Shown here: piece by piece, positions 58,204 through 64,000 of the stretch
Layout: each line of letters opens with the position of its first letter
Position numbering within the stretch: position 1 is the first letter of the stretch
Assembly: GCF_040008265.1 (NCBI RefSeq)
Contig: NZ_CP155620.1
Location: 1,789,380-1,853,379 of the forward strand
Source of the DNA: Campylobacter sp. CCS1377
GTDB lineage: Bacteria; Campylobacterota; Campylobacteria; Campylobacterales; Campylobacteraceae
Length of the DNA stretch: 64,000 nt
Reading direction: 5' to 3'
The notes under the pieces: generated by a model
Told to the model about the DNA's origin: nothing
Seen by the model: only the letters and a program-made list of their open reading frames with translations
Database searches by the model: none
Translations under genes and position numbers: made by a program

Positions 58204-60408
58204 ATGATTACTAAAATTTCTATGAAAAATGTAGCGAGTTATAAAGATGAGACAATGCTAGAAACAGATAAACGCATTAATTTGATTTATGGTTTAAATG
58301 GAACAGGAAAAACGCAAATTTCTAAATTTTTAGCAAATCAAGAAGATGAAAACTTTAAAGATTGTAATATAGAAGGTTTAAGCAATGAAGAAATTTTGGT
58401 TTATAATCAAGATTTTATTGAAAAAAACTTTTATAATACAGACAAACAGCAGGGAATTTTTACACTCTCTGAAGAAAATATAACTATAAAACAAGAAATT
58501 GAAAAATTACAAGAAGAATTAATAGGATTAAAGTCTAACCAAGATGAAAATGAAAGAAAATTAAAAGAAAATCAAGAAGATATAATAAAAATAGAAAATG
58601 GTTTTAAAGATGATATTTGGAAAATCAAGCAAAATCACAGTGATAATTTTAAAGATTTTTTTGAAGGAAAAATGGGAAGTAAAGAAAGTTTTTTTAAATT
58701 TATAAATCCAAAAATAGAAGAAGTTTTACCTCTTGATACAATAAATCAAAATATAAATTTAGAAGAATTAAAGAAACAATATAGCATTCTTACTGACACA
58801 ACACAAATTAAATTAGAAAATATCAATGAAATTTCAAATATAGAATTTAAAAATATAGAAAATAACTCAATATTTAATGCAATAATTGTAGGTAACCAAA
58901 ATAGTGTTATTGCAGATTTAATTAATAAGCTAGGAAATGAAGATTGGGTAAAAGATGGTTTTGATAAGTATGTTTTGCAGGATTCTCAAACTTGTCCTTT
59001 TTGTCAAAAAGATACAATCACTCAAGAATTTAAAAGCTATTTAGAGGATTATTTTGATAAAACATATGAAGAAAGAATAAAAGAATTGGAAAAATTAAAT
59101 GATGAATATCAAAATTTATTTTCAAATATACCAAGTATAGAAACTTTTTATAGAAGAGATATTTTAGATAATGAAGATTTGGAATTTGAAAAATTATATT
59201 TTCAAGTAAAATTAAAACTTGAAAAAAATATTAGAAAAATTCAAGAAAAGATTAAAGAACCTAGCAAAAAAATAGAATTAGAAAAAACCGAAGAACTATT
59301 TCAAAATTTAAATAATTATCTTAAACAAATACAGCAAAAAATCATAGAATTTAATAGCAAGTTAGAAAATCCAGAAGACGAACGAGAAAAACTAGAAAAA
59401 CAATTTTGGGAATTTGCGATTTTTGAAAAAAAAGAGATTATAGAAAAATACAACAAAAATAAAAAGGAACAGGAAATAAACAAAGGAGTTTTAGATAAAG
59501 AAAATCAAACTATCAAAGATAGCATACAACATATAGAAAATACCATAAAAGAAAAACAAAAAGAGGTAATTAATATCCAAGAAGCAGTTGATAGGATAAA
59601 CAATTATTTGAAAGATTTAGGAATTTTAAGTTTTTGTATCAAAATCCAAGATGATGAAAAGCAAGAATATATTATCATAAGAGAGGGTGAAGATAAACCT
59701 AGTTTTAAAACCTTAAGTGAAGGTGAAAAAACTTTAATTTCATTTTTGTATTTTTTACAACTTTGTCAAGGCAAAAAAGAAAAAGATGAAGCAATTTTAG
59801 ATAAAATTATCGTGATTGATGATCCTATTTCTAGCCTTTCTTTTAATTATGTTTATAATATAGCTCAACTCATTAAAGAAATATTTTTACGCAACAAAGA
59901 TAGCAACTATAAACAAATTTTTGTTTTAACACACCATTTGTATTTTTTTAAGGAATTAATAGGATTTAGAGAAGGATATAAAAAAGATATTTATACTTTT
60001 AGAATTAGAAGAAATGAAAGTTATATATCTCATATTGATACAATGAAAGAAGATGAAATTTTAAATGACTATCAGGCTTATTGGCAAATTTTGAAAGATT
60101 ATAAAGAAGGTAAAATTCATGTTATATTAATTCCTAATACTATGAGAAATATTTTAGAATATTTTCTAGGTTTTATTCAAAAAGACACAATTGATATAAT
60201 AAAAAAAATAGAGAATGAAGATAAAGAAAAGAGATTTGAACCTTTTTGTCTGTATATCAATAGAGAATCTCATTCTTTTATGGGTAATATGTCAGATGCA
60301 AAAGAAATTGATATCGATATGTTTTTTGAAGCATTTAAAAAAGTATTTGAATATTTGGGACATCTCGAACATTATAACATAATGATGACTAAAGGAAATC
60401 AACAATGA
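58204..60408 (+). CDS. rloC: RloC-like anticodon nuclease (zinc-hook ABC ATPase)
   Basis: A 734-residue protein between hsdS and hsdR. An SMC/Rad50-like ATPase is split over both ends: Walker A YGLNGTGKT (30-37), signature LSEGEKT (504-510), Walker B IIVIDDPISS (535-544) and THH (576-578). Long coiled coils are broken by a zinc-hook CPFC at 264-267. After the ATPase, a C-terminal region has Arg648-x3-Glu652 and His690 (MRNILEYF and RESHSF), the spacing of the PrrC/RloC catalytic triad that cuts tRNA anticodon loops. The gene fits RloC, a phage-exclusion nuclease. It starts 11 bases after hsdS and overlaps hsdR by 4. A general AAA_13 ATPase is the alternative. Confidence 0.82.
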   Translation: MITKISMKNVASYKDETMLETDKRINLIYGLNGTGKTQISKFLANQEDENFKDCNIEGLSNEEILVYNQDFIEKNFYNTDKQQGIFTLSEENITIKQEIEKLQEELIGLKSNQDENERKLKENQEDIIKIENGFKDDIWKIKQNHSDNFKDFFEGKMGSKESFFKFINPKIEEVLPLDTINQNINLEELKKQYSILTDTTQIKLENINEISNIEFKNIENNSIFNAIIVGNQNSVIADLINKLGNEDWVKDGFDKYVLQDSQTCPFCQKDTITQEFKSYLEDYFDKTYEERIKELEKLNDEYQNLFSNIPSIETFYRRDILDNEDLEFEKLYFQVKLKLEKNIRKIQEKIKEPSKKIELEKTEELFQNLNNYLKQIQQKIIEFNSKLENPEDEREKLEKQFWEFAIFEKKEIIEKYNKNKKEQEINKGVLDKENQTIKDSIQHIENTIKEKQKEVINIQEAVDRINNYLKDLGILSFCIKIQDDEKQEYIIIREGEDKPSFKTLSEGEKTLISFLYFLQLCQGKKEKDEAILDKIIVIDDPISSLSFNYVYNIAQLIKEIFLRNKDSNYKQIFVLTHHLYFFKELIGFREGYKKDIYTFRIRRNESYISHIDTMKEDEILNDYQAYWQILKDYKEGKIHVILIPNTMRNILEYFLGFIQKDTIDIIKKIENEDKEKRFEPFCLYINRESHSFMGNMSDAKEIDIDMFFEAFKKVFEYLGHLEHYNIMMTKGNQQ

Positions 60409-63341
60409 CTAACTACCAAGAAAAAGATTTAGAAAATTTCATAGAGTCTTACTTGTTAGAAAACCATGCCTATATCAAAAGAACAAATGAAAACTTTGAT
60501 AAAAATTTATGTATCGATACAGAATTTTTTGAGAATTTCTTACAAGCTACACAAAGTGTAGCATTAGAAGAGCTTAAAAAACGTTGTGGGCAAAACTATA
60601 AAAAAGAACTTTTTAATCGTATTTTCTCACAAATCAAAACCAAAGGCATAGTCAAAGTCTTACAAAGCTATGTGGAGATCAAAGGCATTAAAATTTACCT
60701 AGCCTTTTCAAAACCAAACACTAGTGCAAACGAAGAAAGCGTGAAAAAATACGAGCAAAACAACCTTTCTATCATACGCCAGCTTTACTACAGCACACAA
60801 AATAAAAACTCCCTTGATATGGTTATCTTTTTAAACGGCTTACCCCTTATCACCATAGAGCTTAAAAACCATTTTACAGGACAAAATGTCTTTCACGCTA
60901 TAGAGCAATACAAAAAAGACAGAAACCCAAAAGAAGCTATATTTAGCCTTACTATAGTGCATTTTGCACTAGATAATGATCTTTGCTATATGAGTACAAA
61001 ATTAGATCAAGATGCGACTACATTTTTGCCTTTTAATCTTGGTTTAAACAATGGTAGTGGCAAAATAGGCTTAGCAAATGGAGCAGGCAACCCACCAAGT
61101 GATGGTATAAAAACAGCTTATTTATGGGAGAAAATCTTTAAAAAAGATACTTTGCTAAATTTATTTTTTAATTTTGTGCAAGTTGTGAAAAAAGAAAACG
61201 AAGAAATCATCATCTTTCCTAGATACCATCAATTTGATGTAGTAGAAAAACTACTCGCCCATGCAAAAGAAAACGGCACAGGGCAACGCTACTTAATCCA
61301 GCATAGTGCAGGAAGTGGCAAGAGTAATTCTATATCTTGGCTTGCACATAATCTCGTAAGCTTACATAGACTTGAAAAAAACATCTTTGATTCTATCATC
61401 GTAGTAACCGATAGAAAAGTGCTTGATAGGCAAATAAGAGAAAATGTAAAATCTTTTTCACAGAAGACAAAAGACCTAGTCGAAGCCATCACTCATGGAA
61501 GCAAACAGCTTAAAAATGCTTTAGAAGAAGGTAAGAAAATCATCATCACAACCATACAAAAATTTCCTTTCATTTTAGATGAGATCAAAACCTTAAAAAG
61601 CAAAACTTTTGCTATCATCATCGATGAAGCACACTCTAGCCAAAGCGGAAGCAATGCTCAAAAAATGACTGAAGTCATAAGAAGTAAAAGCTATGATGAA
61701 AGTCAAAATTTAGATGATGAAATTTTAGAAATTATAAAAAATAAAAAACTCCAAAGCAATGCTTCTTATTTTGCATTTACCGCTACACCTAAGCCAAAAA
61801 CCTTAGAAATGTTTGGTATGCCTTGTGATGTTAATGGAGAGCAAATGTTTATCCCATTTCATCTTTACTCTATGAAACAAGCCATAGAAGAAGGTTTTAT
61901 ACTTGATGTATTAAAAGGCTATACAATGTATAAAAGTTACTATAAACTCATATCTTGCACAAATGACAATCCAAAATACGATAAAAAAAGAGCAAACGCA
62001 AAACTAAAAGCCTATGTCCAAAACAATATCAAAACAATCGAACAAAAATCACAAATCATGTGTGAGCATTTTTTCCAAAATAGTTTTAAAAAGATAAATG
62101 GCAAAGCAAAAGCTATGGTTGTAACAAGCTCAAGAGAAAATGCTGTGAAGTATTATCTTGTTTTTAGAGAGTATTTAAGAAAAAATTATCCACATTTTAA
62201 AGCTATAGTGGCTTTTTCAGGTGAAGTAAATTTAGAAGGTGAAATTTATAGCGAAAGTGGCTTGAATGGTTTTTCAGAAAATGCTTTAAAAGATGAGTTT
62301 AAAAAATATGAGTATCGTTTTTTAATCGTTGCGGAAAAATACCAAACTGGCTTTGATGAGCCATTATTACATACGATGTATGTAGATAAAGCATTAAGCG
62401 GAGTAAGTGCAGTGCAAACTCTATCAAGACTAAACCGAACTTGCAAAAACAAAGAAAATACTTTCGTGCTAGACTTTGCAAACACCCATGAAGATATAGC
62501 AAAATCTTTTAGTGTATTTTATGAGCAAACTTACTTAAGTGAAGCCACAGATGATAATAGAATTTTTGATTTAAAAGCAAATCTAAATGAATATGAAATT
62601 TACACCCAAGAAGAAATAAATGATTTTACAAATGCCATTTTAAAAAATGAAAAAGAAAATGTAATTCATTCAAAATTAGACACAATGTTAACTAGATTTG
62701 AACAAAAAAGCGATAATGAAAAATTAGATTTTTATAATAAAGCAAGGACTTATCTTAAAGAGTATTCTTTTTTAGCTCAAATATTACCCTATGAAGATAT
62801 AGAACTTGAAAAGCTTTATATACTTCTTAAAAAACTTACTAGTAAAATTATCTTACCTAAACCAGAGGACTTAGCTAAAGGAATTTTAGATAATGTGGAT
62901 TTTGATAGTTATCGCTTACAACTTGATAAAACACAAGATATCATTTTACAAGGAAATGGAGAGCTAAAACCTTCTTTTGCAGATGGTTCGAGCAAAAGTG
63001 CCGAAGCTGAATTAGAAGAGCTTTCAAACATCATCAAAGATTTTAACAACAAATACGCAAATATAGACTTTAACGAAAGCGACAAAATAGCTAAAATCTT
63101 ATATGATATAAAAGATGATATAGCAAAAAATGAAGAAATACGCGAAACTTTTAACAAATCAGGTATGCAAAATTCGCGCATTAGATTTGATGAAATTTTA
63201 GAAGACAAAATTCAAGATCTTTTAGATTTAAATTTGGAACTTTTTAAACAATTTACTCAAAACAATGATTTCAAAGACAAAATAGCAAATGTAATGTTTA
63301 ATATGATTTATAGTGATATAAAAAATAATTCTTTTATCTAA
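60405..63341 (+). CDS. hsdR: HsdR, type I restriction endonuclease/translocase
   Basis: A 978-residue restriction subunit. The N-terminal PD-(D/E)xK nuclease has DMVIFLNGLPLITIELKN (Glu-x-Lys near residue 155). The SF2 helicase motor has motif I HSAGSGKSNSISW, motif II IIDEAHSSQSG, motif III FAFTATPKP and motif VI VQTLSRLNRTCK. A C-terminal helical region contacts HsdM. Its ATG overlaps the nuclease gene. It is intact, but a working restriction complex also needs HsdM, which is frameshifted here. Confidence 0.93.
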   Translation: MTNYQEKDLENFIESYLLENHAYIKRTNENFDKNLCIDTEFFENFLQATQSVALEELKKRCGQNYKKELFNRIFSQIKTKGIVKVLQSYVEIKGIKIYLAFSKPNTSANEESVKKYEQNNLSIIRQLYYSTQNKNSLDMVIFLNGLPLITIELKNHFTGQNVFHAIEQYKKDRNPKEAIFSLTIVHFALDNDLCYMSTKLDQDATTFLPFNLGLNNGSGKIGLANGAGNPPSDGIKTAYLWEKIFKKDTLLNLFFNFVQVVKKENEEIIIFPRYHQFDVVEKLLAHAKENGTGQRYLIQHSAGSGKSNSISWLAHNLVSLHRLEKNIFDSIIVVTDRKVLDRQIRENVKSFSQKTKDLVEAITHGSKQLKNALEEGKKIIITTIQKFPFILDEIKTLKSKTFAIIIDEAHSSQSGSNAQKMTEVIRSKSYDESQNLDDEILEIIKNKKLQSNASYFAFTATPKPKTLEMFGMPCDVNGEQMFIPFHLYSMKQAIEEGFILDVLKGYTMYKSYYKLISCTNDNPKYDKKRANAKLKAYVQNNIKTIEQKSQIMCEHFFQNSFKKINGKAKAMVVTSSRENAVKYYLVFREYLRKNYPHFKAIVAFSGEVNLEGEIYSESGLNGFSENALKDEFKKYEYRFLIVAEKYQTGFDEPLLHTMYVDKALSGVSAVQTLSRLNRTCKNKENTFVLDFANTHEDIAKSFSVFYEQTYLSEATDDNRIFDLKANLNEYEIYTQEEINDFTNAILKNEKENVIHSKLDTMLTRFEQKSDNEKLDFYNKARTYLKEYSFLAQILPYEDIELEKLYILLKKLTSKIILPKPEDLAKGILDNVDFDSYRLQLDKTQDIILQGNGELKPSFADGSSKSAEAELEELSNIIKDFNNKYANIDFNESDKIAKILYDIKDDIAKNEEIRETFNKSGMQNSRIRFDEILEDKIQDLLDLNLELFKQFTQNNDFKDKIANVMFNMIYSDIKNNSFI

Positions 63342-63389
63342 AAAATTAATTTTGAAATATTATTTAAACTCAATCAGACCATTTTTTAC

Positions 63390-63866
63390 TTAACTTCTCA
63401 TTCTTACATTTGCTGCATGAGTTAAAGCTATAGCTATGGCGTCTGTAATATCTAAAGGCTTAATATCTTTACTAAGCCCTAAAAGTCTTTTTACCATAAA
63501 AGCTACTTGTTCTTTTGTTGCTTTTGCTTTTCCTGTAACGGCTTTTTTTACTTGCAAGGGAGTATATTCTGTAAAATCTCCATGAATTTGTAAGATTTTC
63601 AAACTCAAAGCTCCACGAAATTGTGCGAGTTTTAAAACGGTTTTTGGATTATAAGCAAAAAAGATATCTTCAATCGCTACCTCATCAAAAGAATGATTTT
63701 TAAAAATCAAGTCTAACCCCTCACAAAGTTCTGTGATTTGATACTGCAAAGTGCTAGGCTTTATCTTTATAAGTCCTGCTTCGATTAAAGTATTTTTACC
63801 TTTATTAGTTTCTATGATAGCATAACCGCAATTTCTTGAACCTGGATCTATACCTAAAATTTTCAA
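63390..63866 (-). CDS. ruvC: Holliday junction resolvase RuvC
   Basis: A 158-residue endonuclease that resolves four-way junctions. The catalytic acidic residues are at the expected places: Asp7 in [15 protein letters not shown], Glu in [25 protein letters not shown] and the C-terminal Asp pair in [15 protein letters not shown]. In C. jejuni, ruvC is the last gene before dnaA, and DnaA-box-like sequences follow here as well. Confidence 0.95.
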   Translation of the reverse strand: MKILGIDPGSRNCGYAIIETNKGKNTLIEAGLIKIKPSTLQYQITELCEGLDLIFKNHSFDEVAIEDIFFAYNPKTVLKLAQFRGALSLKILQIHGDFTEYTPLQVKKAVTGKAKATKEQVAFMVKRLLGLSKDIKPLDITDAIAIALTHAANVRMRS

Positions 63867-63875
63867 AATACACCC

Positions 63876-63917
63876 TTTTTCACAACTGTGAAATTCTTAA
63901 AATATAGCTGTGAATTT
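63876..63917. promoter_or_regulatory. Cluster of three DnaA-box-like sequences, possible origin region
   Basis: Three 9-mers with the TTCACA core: TTTTTCACA at 63876-63884 (plus), AATTTCACA at 63887-63895 (minus) and AAATTCACA at 63909-63917 (minus). The epsilonproteobacterial DnaA box is close to TTATTCACA. The first two form an inverted pair. They lie between ruvC and a plus-strand start codon, where C. jejuni has the ruvC-dnaA junction. Confidence 0.5.
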
Positions 63918-63985
63918 TAACCATTTTTTATAAAAATTAAGATAAAATCTAAATTTTAGTTTAAAATTATGGGAATAAGATAAAA

Positions 63986-64000
63986 ATGGATATTAATGAA
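63986..64000 (+). CDS. Start of a plus-strand gene cut by the window edge, possibly dnaA
   Basis: An ATG at 63986 after a GGGAATAAG-type site, followed by four codons (MDINE) and the end of the window. Position after ruvC and the DnaA-box cluster suggests dnaA, but five residues cannot prove it. Confidence 0.3.

Noticed and set aside
54895..63380. Type I restriction locus as a tRNA-Val-integrated island with att repeats
   Set aside because: I looked for a copy of the tRNA-Val 3' end after hsdR and found none, and there is no integrase gene.

Overview
The window is about 64 kb of low-GC DNA with very high coding density. The gene set and protein sequences place it in a thermotolerant Campylobacter. 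Markers are CadF, the cts transformation/secretion operon, a 2-oxoacid:flavodoxin oxidoreductase, Cgb globin, DsbI/Dba, MetA/MetY, and an RloC-like nuclease inside a type I restriction locus. CadF, AnsA and others look clearly diverged from the C. jejuni proteins as I remember them, and gene order is shuffled relative to C. jejuni NCTC 11168. A relative such as the upsaliensis/helveticus or lari groups is therefore more likely than C. jejuni itself. This is inference; no database was searched.

Layout. 1-7.7 kb: dsbI (cut by the left edge) and dba, an unknown gene, then a sulfur-amino-acid block. That block is metA and metY behind a cysteine-containing leader peptide, divergent from a cystine-type DAACS transporter and followed by a YuiF-type transporter. 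8-10.4 kb: a decayed autotransporter gene. 10.4-16.3 kb: pyrG-recJ-radical SAM-ansA on the minus strand and thyX on the plus strand. 16.4-25 kb: a short flavoprotein, queF, a phosphatase with a degenerate kinase-like N-terminus, an HD-domain protein, SRP RNA (minus strand), a Na/Pi symporter, a PepSY protein, exbB-exbD-tonB and an old-yellow-enzyme family reductase. 25-27 kb: a pair of zinc-ribbon proteins (WG repeats; TerB/J-domain). 27-39.2 kb: rplM-rpsI, cadF, gph, por and the cts operon. 39.4-40.6 kb: remains of a capsule-type sugar/acetyl transferase. 40.6-49.5 kb: acpS, fliL, a phosphohexomutase, tRNA-Phe, ktrB-ktrA, a lipase-like gene, dps, bioA, a ComEA-like gene and ribD. 49.6-54.3 kb: an ABC exporter, a small frameshifted gene, cgb, and a DUF485 protein with an ActP-like symporter. 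54.4-55 kb: four tRNAs. 55.1-63.3 kb: type I restriction-modification locus hsdM(frameshifted)-hsdS-RloC-like anticodon nuclease-hsdR. 63.4-64 kb: ruvC, then an intergenic region with three DnaA-box-like sequences and the first codons of a plus-strand gene, probably at or next to the chromosomal origin.

Sulfur handling is concentrated at the left (homoserine acetylation, sulfhydrylation, cystine uptake, Cys leader). The cts genes with the ComEA-like protein serve DNA uptake. KtrAB handles potassium. Cgb, Dps and DsbI belong to stress and redox functions. The restriction locus is the main defence element: it pairs an apparently frameshifted methylase with an intact-looking RloC-type nuclease carrying Walker motifs, a CxxC zinc hook and an R-x3-E...H triad. 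Three loci show surface or defence genes decaying by short homopolymer indels. No rRNA, CRISPR array or insertion sequence was seen.
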